Source of the DNA: Platerodrilus igneus
Lineage: Eukaryota > Arthropoda > Insecta > Coleoptera > Lycidae
Assembly: GCA_036346225.1 (NCBI GenBank)
Contig: JARFIW010001104.1
Coordinates: 6,908,001-6,972,000 of the forward strand
DNA: 64,000 bases
Direction: 5' to 3'
Both the position numbers and the translations under genes were made by a program. The notes under the pieces were generated by a model. The model searched no databases. It was not told where the DNA came from and saw only the letters and a program-made list of their open reading frames with translations. Shown piece by piece: positions 10,176 to 22,405 of the stretch (positions are counted from its first letter, which is position 1; each line of letters opens with the position of its first letter).

Positions 10176-13100
10176 TGATCTTTCGCATTCACTGTAAGAT
10201 AGAAGGAGATCGGGAGCATTAACTTTAGGTATTATAGAAGGAGAGGCATAGCGCGTCACTATTATAAATCAATCACACAATCGACGCTAATAAACTATTC
10301 TGAGACACCTTGCGTCATTACGGTGTAAAATATTCCATACAATACGAGTACGTTCTAGAAACGAGATAAATTTGTATATAACTGCGAAGCTTCGATTTCG
10401 ATTGCGAAATGTTACTTTGATTAAAGTCGCAAGCATGTTGCTATGCAAAATCATATTTTGAGTATGCAATATGCATATCGTTTAATAATTAAATTCACTG
10501 TAATACGATAGTATTTATCAATTTACTTTGTGTAATTAACTATCTAAAATGTTTATATATAAACGAAATCTATTACTATTGATTGGAGTCCCCAGTTGTT
10601 GTCAATAAAATGCGCTGTGATGCCGTAATAGGACTTCCTATTAATGGCAGTTCATCCGTCTAACGTATAAGATATTTTTGAACTGATGTTTTGCAGTATG
10701 TTCATACAAAAGCATATAGAACATTTACAACATAGTTTCTTTCAATCATAAATTTATTCCTAACAAGTACTTATTTACATAATTATTAAAATGTTCCTCA
10801 CCTTATCTAGGTTCAAATTTAGAGAACTCAAATTTCTTCTTTTGTGAATAGTTTACCCGGCTTTGTTTCGTACGCTTGCAAGGTTTGTTTATGCCAAAAA
10901 AATTCTTGACAGATAGTCTATTTAAAAAGCTTCAAAAACTGACCACAAACTTTCCTGGTAAAAGCTCACAAAAAAATGATAAAAACTTATTCTACATTAA
11001 ATACAAAAGACATAAAAAAAGAAATCTAAAATACAAACAATTAAAATTTTATACTTATAGTTATATGTTTAAAAAACGCTCCTCCAAATCTTCCTTCTTG
11101 GTTTTATTTTAAATTGACGTTCAAATCCAGTTTACAAAATCATCCTTTAGCTTAAATCTTCATTTAGAAACATCAGTTTTCAAAGTGCATTTTCAATTTA
11201 GTTATTTAAGTTAATTTTGAAGTAATTTTTATCCCGGAGAATTGTCCATCTTCGTTGTATATTACAAAATCATATAACTGCATTTTATACCTTACATATT
11301 TATGCAGGTTATGTTTAAGAATTACTTCTATATTCACTGCTACACTGTAATTATTAAATACAGTATGCATACTGTACAGCATACTTTAAAACAACATGTT
11401 AGCGACTTAAATGAATTGAATCAAATTCGGTCATTGAATGCCCTAATTTAATAAAAGTGCTCCATTTATATACAATTTATTTTGACTTCGTCAGTTTTCT
11501 AGATTTCTCGAGTTCCATATTAAACATAGTAGACCGTATCGATGCAAGATTTCTAAGAATTTCTCATTAGCTCGAATTGCGCGATTGATTTATAATAGTG
11601 ACGTGCGCTGCTCCGTCTTTCTCTAACACATAAGGTTATTGTGGCGTCGCCTCTATCCAGCAGCAATGCAAAAGATAGTACAATTAATTCTTATCGATTT
11701 TATGGGTTTTTAATGTTTCTGCGGATTCTTAGAATAAACGTTTATTTTATTTAATGAGTTTACACAATATTTCTTATTAATTGACGTATTTCCTTGAAGT
11801 TTCAAGAACATGTTTTATTTAAAATGTTATACGGATATTTTACACACAGGTAATTATATATTACATAAATAACTAATGCTTTTAATTGCTTTACCAACGG
11901 CTTTTGTATATGCAAAAGACCGACATTCTTAACGCTTGAAAAATATTTGCGTGCATGGTAAACTAAAACGTGATATCAATAACAGAATTATTATATAAAG
12001 ATTCAAGCGTTATTTTTTACAAGACATATGGTTCTTAAGCTAAATAGAGCGAATGTTATTTAAGTGAAATGCGTAGACCTGGGACTATTCTATGGTATTT
12101 ATAGCGAACGAAGAGCATATTTTATACATCGAAAATGTATTTTTATAATAACTAATAGGCGGAAATGAAAGGATTTATATCTGAATCGCATTTGCTTTTC
12201 TATCTACACACATAATTAATAAAAATACAATAAAATTTGCAATGCCTCTATACAATCAAAAACGTCTTTTTGTTACACACATTAACTAAGAAATCTTCTT
12301 ATACACAGAGATATAAATATCACTTACAAATGCATTTTACAGTCGAGAAGGAGACAATATCTTATTACTACATAGGTATTAAATTGATATTTACCTAATC
12401 CTTTTTAATAATTAGAGAACCCCAAAATATTTCCTATGTAAGTCACAAAATTTTCTTTAAAGTTTTCATTGATAATTTTAATATTCTTGTACTACACCGC
12501 CTCAATGTAGTTGATCAACGACGTGCAGTAGATATTTTTTTAAAGGTCAAAATGCCTCGAGATCTGAACTCAAATTTGCTAAAATGTAACTATCCATTTA
12601 CAAATAATTTTTATACAAAAAATAGAAACTTATCCAACCTTAATACACCTAATAATGTACAATGGGTCGTTTTACGTTTAAAACAATGTTATACTCGCAC
12701 TTTGAGTTGTCAAATTCTTGCTAATATTCTTATCTTTATGATAACCTGCCTTTGGTTATTTAACAAATCGTTTCCATCCGACTTTACGCATCGAAACTTT
12801 TCTGGTTCCAAATTTTTAGATTTCCATTTTTTAATCAATCTTCATACGTAGAAGTATTAGGATACAAAGTACATTTATTTTTAATAGATTAGAAGTATCC
12901 GAGTAACCTTGCACCAAGATATCTTATTATTTATATTGGCGCAATGAGTTATCGTTTCATAAAATAATTATATCAAAGATCGTAAGTCTCATAACTTATG
13001 TTCAAAACTTCAATGTTACATGTTGAATAAATCGCTCTAATTAGTACTCTCTATATAATAAAATAATCTTGACAAATCGTTCTTCGTTTTTCTGTTATAT

Positions 13101-13805
13101 TCTCAAAGATGATGCAACAATTAGTTAGTATTTCGCGTTCTTATCGCTTTACTGAGCTGTGAGTTTAGAATTTATAGCGATCGTAAAAGTTTCCCATCTT
13201 TCTTGGTGAATAAAATCAGTAATCGTTATTTCTCTGCTACGAGCTTCTGTACAGCTAATAAAACTCGTTATCTTATTTTTTTTATAGTTTTCGGTGTTAT
13301 CGCTTTCCGCGATTCGACGTGTATTCATCGACAGAAAATAATTAGCTGATAACTTAAATATAATCGATTCTGGAAGGAAGTATTTTTGGTCTTGTATTCA
13401 AAAACGTAGATATAATGAAATCGAGGATTCTGGAACTAGTTGTCTTACAATAAATGTCGTGTATTACGTTTATTAAATGATATTTTAAAGTATGAATGCA
13501 GTATGAAATTTACATTTTAGACACATTTCGCGGTCTTTTAAGGCGACAATTTAAAGGTATTTCACAAGAATAATTGTTTACATACGGATTTGAAATTAAT
13601 GAATACTTTGTATTTATAACGAATTTTAAATTGGACTTTGTTCTTTGATGGCATGTGTGAACACTATACGTACTTAAAGCGTGTTATTTTACATGGCAAT
13701 CTTTTTCTTATGTGAATGCTATACAGGCAAAATATTGCAAAATTTTATTTTAGGGTCTGTTTCTCATAGAATGTGATGCCAATGATCTCTTGTTACCTCC
13801 TTAAC
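10176..13805. other. AT-rich DNA without recognisable genes (copy 2)
   Basis: Equivalent of 1576-5180. A 78-codon frame at 10876-11112 is open here but interrupted by three stops in copy 1. It is lysine-rich, resembles no family I recognise, and is probably chance in A-rich DNA. Confidence 0.6.
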
Positions 13806-13857
13806 ACATCAATATATATATATATATAATATCATATATATATATATATATATATAT
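13806..13857. repeat. (TA)n microsatellite, left side of insertion
   Basis: TA dinucleotide run with one interruption. In copy 1 the equivalent run leads directly into the ATAATTGC sequence found at 5232 and 15657. Confidence 0.9.
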
Positions 13858-15589
13858 TGTAGTGTCAGTAGGAGGTACAAGGCTTCTAAGGGTAGATTTG
13901 TGTTAAAGGTGTATGCCAAATAAAATGATCCATATATCAGATCCCGTAATTCAAAATTATGTTTTGCCGTACTTACATATGCTAAAGTATTTACAATGTT
14001 AGTTTGAAATGTATGTGCCAAAAGGTAAATTAAATGACTTGATGACGTTGATAAAATACACAGTGCTCAAGGTTTTATACTGAGTTGCAATTTAATAGGC
14101 CATTGAAAGTACATTTGCCGTCCGAAAACCGGATGCGTCTACGGATGTCTACTATCAACCACGCATCCAGGTCATGTGTGAATTATTTTAGCTTTTATTT
14201 AAATAGAATCAACTTTTGGACCAATTTGTAATTTCAAAATTATAAGTTATAGCAGTGTCAAATGTGATTGGAGAATTGTGAATTATTTAGGACCAATGAT
14301 AGAATTATGTACAAACTAGGAAAGTGTAAAAAGACAATAGTGAAGATATTTGTGACACAAAATAAGGGATAAAATGTTATTGGATGTTTTTATTTATGTA
14401 AATGTGATTAAGTAAGCTGGATTTGTTGTACTTATCGCCTTGGAAAGTAAACAAGGGATCTTTTCGATTTAATTTTGTGTAAAGACGTATTTTGTAAACC
14501 TGCGCTAAAATTGTTTAAATATTTTGAAAAGAAATAAATGTGTTTGAATTTGAAGAGTTTAATTTATTAAAGTGGAGTAACGAGAAGCATCAGTGGTTAG
14601 TAAAGAATAGCGACGACGAATTAAAGAGAAGATTGGTGTTAGTGAAATAGCGAAGCGGCGAAAAGTAAGATTGTTTAGGAACGGATTTGATAAAGGCAGA
14701 AGGCATCGGTGAAGAATTTTAAGCGTGAATAAGATTTGGATGGATTTGGTTACGGATTTATGGTTAATGGGGCATTGATTGGATTGATTTGGATAGAGAT
14801 TTAGGTATAGCGGGTCATTGAGTGGTTTTAAGATAAGGAACGTGAATAGATTTGGATTGAGCTGAAAGGAGAATAGGTTTGGATTGAGCTGAACGTGGAA
14901 TAGATTTGGATTGAACGGAACGAGAATAGAGTTGGATTGAGCGATTTGAGAGCAGCAATTGGAAGAATTAAAGGCTACGAAGAAAGTAATACGGAAGAAT
15001 TAGCGCAAGGGAAGTAGTTAAAACGGTTATTCTAAATTCTAAAATTCGGGTTATTTATTTCAGATTGGGGATCATCAAAATTATACTAAGATACCTGGAG
15101 GCGATACGAAAATTTCAAAGTGATTGTGAGTCCATGTAAAGACGCATACGGCAACAAAGATCTTGAGCCAGCAGTAAAAAGGGCCAGCAACGAAGTATAA
15201 TCCAGGTGAGTACTGTGCAATATCTTAAAACGTCAAAAAGTCAAAAATTGTGTATATTAATTAATTTGGCACAAGGCTACGTTGATCATTAAATTTTGGC
15301 ATATACAGTGGTAAATTCATATAAAAGTAGTAAAACAAAGAGAGTGCAGTTTGGTTGGGCATTGCACATCTACTTACCACCGAACCCACGGTAAGTAGGT
15401 GGACACCCTGAGAAAAGAGTTCATATAGTCGAGGCATAGTAATAAACATTTTGATTAAAGAACCAACCAAACGTTGTTAAAGCACATTATATAAAGATCA
15501 TTTATTTAATAAGAAAAGGGGCGACGAAAAAGAGTATATTAATTAATTAATTAATTAAATAAATATATAAAAAAGGGAGAGTAGCCAGA
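13858..15589. other. About 1.7-kb insertion within the TA tract, unassigned
   Basis: This DNA is absent from the matching place in copy 1 and lies between two TA-rich tracts. It begins TGTAGTGTCAGTAGG. A cluster of imperfect repeats around ATAGATTTGGATTGAGC lies at about 14840-14945. There is no transposase, RT or gag motif and I could not identify paired terminal repeats. A splice-bounded segment sits at 15064-15205. It could be an LTR plus leader of a retroelement or captured gene sequence; neither can be shown. Confidence 0.5.
15064..15205 (+). other. Candidate exon (splice-bounded segment)
   Basis: The segment is preceded by a pyrimidine-rich GGTTATTTATTTCAG acceptor and followed by CCAG/GTGAGT, a near-perfect donor. 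One frame inside is open for its final 36 codons and ends in TAA four bases before the donor, so the exon could hold a C-terminus or be non-coding. I recognise no protein family. Two good splice signals 142 bp apart can occur by chance. Confidence 0.3.
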
Positions 15590-15617
15590 AGAATATATAT
15601 ATATATATATACATATA

Positions 15618-15655
<38 letters not shown>

Positions 15656-15658
15656 TAT
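15590..15658. repeat. TA-rich microsatellite with ATAC variants, right side of insertion
   Basis: Mostly (TA)n broken by CATATATATATGTA variants. It joins the sequence shared with 5235 onwards. Confidence 0.9.
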
Positions 15659-15787
15659 AATTGCTCAAGTCAAATTGAAAAATACTAAAGTATTTGTTAA
15701 TAAGACGAAATAATAACTTCTACTTGCAGCAAAGCCCAAATGATCATTGCAAATCGAGCGAGCAATGGAAAGATGAAAACATAAGGC

Positions 15788-15862
15788 CCCGGATAGGATT
15801 CGAACCAGCATCTCAGGCTTTCGCGGCCTATGTGTTTTCCAATTACGCTCCCGAGACGGGTG
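15788..15862 (-). repeat. tRNA-derived SINE head (SINE-B), copy 2
   Basis: Minus strand: B box GGTTCGAATCC (complement of 15796-15806) matches consensus, and the A box-like GAGCGTAATTGG is the complement of 15839-15850. Same element as 5362-5435. Confidence 0.5.
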
Positions 15863-16649
15863 ACGACAATAAGAAAATTATACTAATCTGTGGTCAAGGA
15901 GCAATCGCCTCCGACGTCCCCTTCGGATCCCTTGCCAATGATTAAGTGTTTTTATTGCAGAAAAAAAATCAGGAATATTATACCAGAAGTTTTTTCTTTG
16001 AAAGTCCCACAATTTAAGAATTTTACATGAAAATTTCCTATGTTGCGGTCGAAAAGGGGACATACGGTATATAAAAATGTAGATCATAGAGCCACCAATG
16101 GAATCCTATGATGAATACATTCTCACAAGTTTCAATTTTAGCGAATTTGAAAACCTTCTACAGCAATTTTGAAGAGACCGGCAACACAAATAGGTTGAAC
16201 TAATTTAGACTCCAGTGTATTCCCTTTTTGTAACATAAATTTAGATTCGCACATCACTAAGATTTAGTTCATGCAATATTAAGCCTAAAGCGATAAAAAG
16301 CCCAATGTAATATATGACACCGCTACCGACTTAATTCCAAATCTTTGTTAATGAAGTATTTAATTATTCATACGCGCTGTTATGACTGCTATGAAGCTTG
16401 CATAAAAGCTTATTATGGAATTCAATAAAGTCCAGACAAATGGAAAAGAAAATTACAAAATTCAAAACTGCACAGGTAAATTTTAGACATTAAAATAGGA
16501 GGTAATTCAACATTTTCAAAAGAAAAATTTCCTGAATATTAAATGTCCATGCAATTTATAATAAAAAATTCAAAAATCATGGAAGAATAGCTAATAGTAA
16601 ACACAAAGCCTATATATGAGTCATAAAAAATACAAAATCAGAATAGAAA

Positions 16650-17769
16650 AGTTATTGGAAAGTTCTCAACGTATTCTGTCCTTCTTTTTCTCCTATATTT
16701 TCATTTTTCACAGATATCTTAATTCCTCTACTATTTCTACAACCTATTTGTTATTAACTTTGTCTGTCCATGATACCATCTTCATACATCTGAAGCACAA
16801 CATTCCAGAAGGCTTCTATCTCTCTCTGTCTGATGTTCCTATTGCCCCTATTTCATAGATGTACTGTGCTGTGCTCCACATTATGCTTTGAACAGTTTTT
16901 TCTTGTACCTATGTTCGTTGTCTTTGAGCATAACTGCTGTTCTTTCTTGTTTGATGCAGTTCGGTCACCTTCTATTGTTTTACAGTTATATACCCTATTT
17001 CGCCGATATTCAGTAAGCGTAAGACTATGGATCCCAAGGTCCTGGGTTCAAATCCCGACACGGCCGACTGTTTGAAAAATGGCAGTTGAGCATTTTTCAC
17101 AAAAATTACGCCCTCGTTCGGATGAGAGGTTAAATGGAGGTCCCGTGTGTGAGTGTCGTCACGCACGTTAAAGATCCCTACCTTGCCTGGAACGGCAAGG
17201 GTTCGGCAAAATTCTAAATTTCCAGGCAACAAAAAACTCGCCTCCTGGCCAAAGTAGTACCTTCGGTTGGAGCATTGGAAATGTAAATGAACGGCATATA
17301 AAGAGGTGTAAGCAGGCTTTGGCTGCCAAGTTCCCCCAGCACCCGAACCTATGTCGAATTCATGTTTTTCCAATTTATTCTTTCGCACAATCAACAGTAG
17401 TTGAAAATATTTCACAACCAACATCTGTAGTTGTTTCTAATAATCATCAGATTTAAGAGCACTTATTTTTTCGTCATTGGGTTTTACATCTTGAAACTGG
17501 TTGGACTTGTACCTCAGCTTATTTATTTTCTGAGCTAGCCTACACCATTCCCTGCAATTCTCACAACAGCCGATATACAGCTCGATTTCCTTCTATTGTT
17601 TTCTAATTATATGCCCTATTTCACCGAGATTCAGTGGCATGTGAAGGGAGTTAAGCAACCTGCGGCTGCCAAGATTCCCCCAACACTTAGACATTTGCCG
17701 TATTAATAGTTTTCAAATAAATCCTTTCGCACAATTAATATTAGTTGAGATTATTGCCTAACCAATACT
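16650..17769 (-). repeat. Diverged LINE 3' ends in series, minus strand, copy 2
   Basis: Equivalent of 6290-7109. The longer, more diverged tail at about 16650-17330 is interrupted by the SINE at 17015-17292; the linker and shorter tail follow to the main LINE terminus. Confidence 0.75.
17015..17292 (+). mobile_element. SINE-A insertion, 5'-truncated
   Basis: A tRNA-derived SINE body with B box GGGTTCAAATCC (about 17044-17055), the conserved GGAGGTCCCGTGTGTGAG and CACGCACGTTAAAGATCCC blocks, and a GGAGCATTGGAAATG 3' end. The paralogous site at about 6630 reads CAGTGGTATAC without the insert, so this copy is placed precisely. It lacks the first ~20 bases present in the copy at 25517. No clear target duplication is visible. 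Confidence 0.85.
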
Positions 17770-20700
17770 TTTTTCGTCATTAGTTTGTTCATCTTGGGAC
17801 TGGTTGGATGCGTACCTCCATTGATTTCTATTCTGAGCTAGCCTACACATTTCCCTGAAATGCCTACAGCCTACATCTTTCACTATATGTGTGCAGTAGT
17901 CTAACCTAGGTCTGCCTCTACTTCTCTTTTTTTCTATCTCTGCTTCTAATATATTCCGCACTATTCCCTCATGTCTTAGTATGTGGCCTATCATTCTATC
18001 TCTCCTATTTTTTTACTGTTTTCCACATATTTCCTTCTTCCCCTACCATTTCTAGTACCTCTTTGTTCTTAACTTTGTCTGTCCATGGTATCTTCATCAT
18101 ACGTCTGTAGCACCACATTTCAAAGGCTTCTACCTTTTTCCGATCTGCTTCTCCTACTGTCCAGGCTTTACAACCATACAGTGCTGTGCTCCACACATAT
18201 GTTTTAAGCAATATTGTCCTTGTTTCTATGTTCATGGTCTTTGAACACAGTAGTTGCTTTTTCTTGTTAAATGTAGCACGACTTTGTGCTAATCTTTGTT
18301 TTATATCTTTTGTGCTTTTCCCATCTTGCGTTATTTGGCTTCCTAAGTAGCAGAAATTCTTCACCTCTTGTAAGTTCTCGTTACCTACTTGTATTCTTGT
18401 TTTTGATCTATTATCCCCTCTTTTGTATACTAGAACTTTAGTTTTATTTTTGTTAATTTTCATACCATATCCCTACGTTAGAACTGTTTCCATTTCATTC
18501 AGAGCAACTTCTAACTCTTCCTTGCTAGATGCTAATACCGCTATATTATCTACAAATCTAAGCATATTTTTCTATTCCTGCATATTAATTCCAAATGTCT
18601 TCCTTCATTTGACTGTATTCATTGCCTCTTCTATGTACAAGTTAAAAATTAATGTCTCACCCCTTTCCTAATTTTTACTTCTCTATTTTCTTGCTCTAAT
18701 TCTATTACTGCTGTTTGTTCTTTGTATAAGCTATGTACTATTCGTCTATCCTTATAACTTATTTCAATCTTTTTGAGTATGTCGAATAATTTTTCCATTT
18801 TACATTGTCGAATGCTTTTTCCAGATCTACAAACCCTATATATACGCTTTCCCCCTTCTCAATTGTTTTCTCCATTATCACCCTCAGAGCTAAAATAGCC
18901 TCCCGTGTTCCCCTGTTTCGCCTAAACCCAAATTGATCTTCTCCCAGTATTTCTTCATCTCGTTTTTCCATTCGTCTTTGTACAATTCTAGTTAATATTT
19001 TTGAAACGTGTGCTGTCAAGCTTATTGTTCGAAAATTTCACATCTATCGGCGCCTCTTTCTTTTGGTATAGTTACTATGATGTTACGTTTGAAATCTTTG
19101 GCTATCTCGCCTGTTTCATACATAAAGCTTGCCAGTTGAAAAAGACGTTCTGTTATTGCTTGTCCAGCGGCTTTTAGAGTTTCTGCTTGCATCTTATCTG
19201 TACCCGGTGCCTTACCATATTTCAGACTCTTTAATGCTAATTCAAACTCATCTCTATGTATAGGATATCCCAGGTCATTCTTTTCAATGTCTGATTCCTG
19301 TTCTAATGCTGTTAATTCCTCTTCTGAATATAAATTCCCTATATATTCTTGCCATCTAGCTACTTTATCTACATTTTCTATAATGACGTTTCCTCCCGCA
19401 TCCCTTATATTTTTGCTATAGGGTTTTATATTCCTAAAATTCATTCTAATTAATTTGTATGCTTCATCTGTCTTTCCTATTTCCATCTTAGTTTGTACCT
19501 CGTTGCACTTTACATCAATCCATTGTTCTTTAGCTTTCCTGCATTTGCGAATAATTCCCCATTTTATGGCATTGTATCTCTGTTTTCCCGTTTCTTCTGA
19601 TCTATTTTTGTATTTTCGTCTTTCTTTTTCTCTAGCTTCTCTAGCTCTAAGTATAGGATATCCCAAGTCATCATTTTCAATGTCTGATTCCTGTTCTAAT
19701 GCAGTTAGTTCCTCTCCTGCATATAAATTCTCTATATATTCTTGCCATCTACCCACTTTCTCTACGTTTTCTATAATGACGTTTCCTTGTGCGTCTCTTA
19801 TATTTTTGCTATACGGTTTTATATCCCTAAAATTCATTCTAATTAATTTGTATGCTTGGTCTGTCTTTCCTATTTCCATCTTCGTTTGTACCTCTTTACA
19901 CTTTTCATCAATCCACTGTTCTTTAGCTTTCCTGCATTTGCGAATATTTCCCCATTGTATCTCTGTTTTCCTGTTTCGTCCGATTTATTTTTGTATTTTC
20001 GTCTTTCTTCTATTAAATTCAGGATATCATTTGTTGTCCATGGTTTATTATTTTCTTTTTGTGTATACCCCAGAATATCTCTGGCCGCCATGTCTAGGCT
20101 GGATTTAATGTTATTCCATTCTGTTTCTACTTCCTTAGTATCAGATATTTTCCCGATATCTTTGAGCAAATCATTTGACTTTTTTTCGAATCTTTCTTGA
20201 ATATCTATATCTTTTAGTTTCTCTAAGTCCAAGTGCCTTTTTCCGTTTTTTTTTTCAGATTTTTAAATTTAAGTGCGGCCTTCATAATTACGATATTGTG
20301 GTCAGTGTCTATATCTGCTTCTGAGTAGCTTCTACAGTTTTCTACTTGATTTCTAAACCGTTGTCTAACAATAATGTAATCTATTTGATATCTTCCTATA
20401 TCTCCTGGCATCTTCCACGTGTATCGTTTTCTAGCACGATGTTGAAATAATGTATTTGTGATGGTTAAGTTGTTCTTGTCGCAAAATTCTATCAGCCTAT
20501 TTTCCCTCTCATTTCTCGTGCCTAAACGAAATAAACCTACTATCGCTCCTTCCCTACCCTCACCTACCACTGCATTAAAATCTCCCGTAATTATTAAGTT
20601 TTCATGTTCTTTTAGGTATCTTAGTACGTCTTCGATATCTTTCTAGATCGCATCTACCTCTTCCTCACTGGTTTGCATTCAAATCTATCCATGAGTACTC

Positions 20701-20945
20701 TGTCGTTTTTTTGTAAGTAGTTTTCTACGCGTTGTCTTATCTTTTTTTGCATAACTATCCCCACACCCGAATTTCCTTCCTCTGATCCTGTATGAAATAC
20801 CCTGAAGTCTCCACTCCAAAAATCCCCCGCCTCTGGCCAGCGGACTTCGCTAATTCCTACTATGTCTAGTGCTAATAACCTATCCATTTTTAGTTTCAGG
20901 TTCTCTAGCTTACCTACTTGTTTCATACTTCTGACATTTCACGCT
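17770..20945 (-). pseudogene. RTE/CFDP2-like LINE, near-full EN-RT ORF (decayed)
   Basis: The most complete LINE in the window, coding for an APE-type endonuclease plus reverse transcriptase that would copy its RNA into a nicked target. In minus-strand order: the N-terminal WNVR motif has Trp changed to TGA (20939-20941); then VGKLENLKLKMDRL and GISEVRW (20654-20926); the middle of the endonuclease is deleted after RFECKP (near 20680); GDFNA, IDYI and DTDHN follow (20223-20600). A 131-codon linker is duplicated in tandem (about 19247-20025). RT fingers follow (GKAPGTDKMQAE, then EDQFGFRRNRG, 18759-19019). The catalytic FADD reads FVDN (18545-18556). The C-terminus (18005-18463, 17758-17994) resembles other copies. 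Many stops and frameshifts; not functional. Confidence 0.92.
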
Positions 20946-21375
20946 CCAACTCGCAAAATGTTCACGGATCTTTTTTTATTCTTTCGGATCACATCCCCGA
21001 AGTAGTCCTCTCCCGAAGATCCGAATGGGGACTATTTTGCCTCCGGAGTTTTTTACCCCAAAGGATGCCATCATGTTTGTTACAATTTAGTACGCTATGT
21101 ACTTGGTAGGTAATATGGTGGTTTCCCGTTGCCCTCCACATCGCAGTAGTATGTCTTAGAATGTCATACCGACCCCCATGATCTCTGCCATTCTAAGTAC
21201 CGAAAAAGCTACTGCCCTCTTTCGGAGACTTGTCTTAGTCGGGTTCCTCATTAAAAACCCCACTAATTTGGCTAAACCTATAGTTCGGCTTTTTAGCTTA
21301 TTGAAACGCGCAAGCCATTCTACCTGTTCTAGTATTTTAGAACGTCGTCAAGGTGCAGTTCCGTTCAGAATGGAT
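20946..21375 (-). repeat. Probable 5' leader of the minus-strand LINE
   Basis: Lies directly upstream of the WNVR start region in the element's orientation and is more GC-rich than its surroundings, with GGAGAGGACTACTTCGGGG-like sequence near 21000-21020. It runs into unrelated AT-rich DNA at about 21375. Assignment is by position; no second copy in this window confirms it. Confidence 0.5.
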
Positions 21376-22175
21376 ATAGAATAGATGTAAGAAAAATTAA
21401 TGGAAAATATTAAAACTTTCAACCATTCGTTATCTTACAGCCTGAGATTTAAGACTGCAAAACAGGAATCGCCAAAGGTAAGTCTCAAAATATGTAGTAT
21501 ATTATAGTAAAGGTACTGTTATTAATCTCCTGCTTGCATATATGTCGTACTAGGTACTAAAAAATTTATAAACAAATTACATTAGCTCGTTTTTCCAATT
21601 GACAATGTAAATTAACTATATCTCTGCTTACCTTTAAGTTACGGCATATTAGCAAGCTGAATAACCAATATTTACTTATCTTTCTCACGGTTGTCCGAAG
21701 CGCGGGTCTTCAATACTCTTCTAGACCAGATTAGATGGCGGAGTTGCTGCTATTCTTGCAACCTTAAACTGGAACAAAACAAGTATAAAGGTAATAGAGG
21801 CAAGTGATCGACTGGTACAATTCCATTACATTATTTCTATTATGGCACAGCGGTTAACGACTAGGTAGTCATGTCAAAATGAATATCATGGTTTGCTTCC
21901 AATCCTTTCTATTCTTATTAGTCAGGAAACAACATGTCCGTGTTACAACCCTGTAAACCGTCTACATAACAAAAATTAAATAATAATTAAGGGATATTGC
22001 CCCACAACGTTGCCTGGAAATAACTAGACCACATTAAAAATGCGTAATACCCTAAATTAGTTGTACAGAAATTCCCTAACATTGTTATTTAATAGAATCT
22101 TTTGCGAAACTTTTTTAAGCGCGTCACAAGTGTCCCTAAATTTTCTAAACAAAACTATGACAGAATTGAATTGAA
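21376..22175. other. Unassigned AT-rich DNA
   Basis: No open frame with family resemblance, no repeat shared with the rest of the window and no RNA gene recognised. Confidence 0.5.
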
Positions 22176-22335
22176 GTAGGAATGGGACGATTCAGCGTGG
22201 TCAATTCGGCGCGGCTGTTTTGACGCAGGGACGTTTCGGCACAGAGACGTTCCGAAGCAGGGACGTTTCGGCGTCTGGGACTTCAGCGCAGGGACGATTC
22301 GACACAGGCCGTTTTAGCACAGGGACGTTTCGGTA
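22176..22335 (+). repeat. Left subrepeat arm of foldback-like element
   Basis: About ten units of 16-17 bp built on GGGACGTTTCGGCRCA, with variants such as GGGACGATTCGACACA. Confidence 0.85.
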
Positions 22336-22405
22336 CAGAAATTGCTTGCTATTTGTCCATATGGCAATATTGTGCATATCGGTAGTGTTGTGGCAAAAAA
22401 ACAGT

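Larger units (their letters stand above)
8605..13805 (+). repeat. Segmental duplication, copy 2
   Basis: Counterpart of 1-5180. It differs by scattered one- or two-base indels, one striking cluster of ten substitutions (10938-11032) and increased divergence after about 13530. The left boundary of shared sequence is the window edge, not the true edge, because the LINE continues to 7735 here. Confidence 0.95.
15658..18360. repeat. Segmental repeat 2, copy 2
   Basis: Matches 5235-7725 with two clear structural differences. A SINE is inserted at 17015-17292, and about 41 bp around the LINE 3' terminus is missing near 17768, between short AAGTA repeats that would allow slippage. Unlike copy 1, the minus-strand LINE continues to its 5' end instead of stopping. 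Confidence 0.9.

Noticed and set aside
10876..11112. 78-codon lysine-rich frame
   Set aside because: Opened by the pyrimidine-to-A differences; interrupted three times in the duplicate, no family resemblance. Kept only as part of the clustered-substitution finding.
19455..20200. Plus-strand frames of 217 and 114 codons
   Set aside because: Opposite-strand shadows of the LINE EN-RT coding sequence, including its internal duplication.
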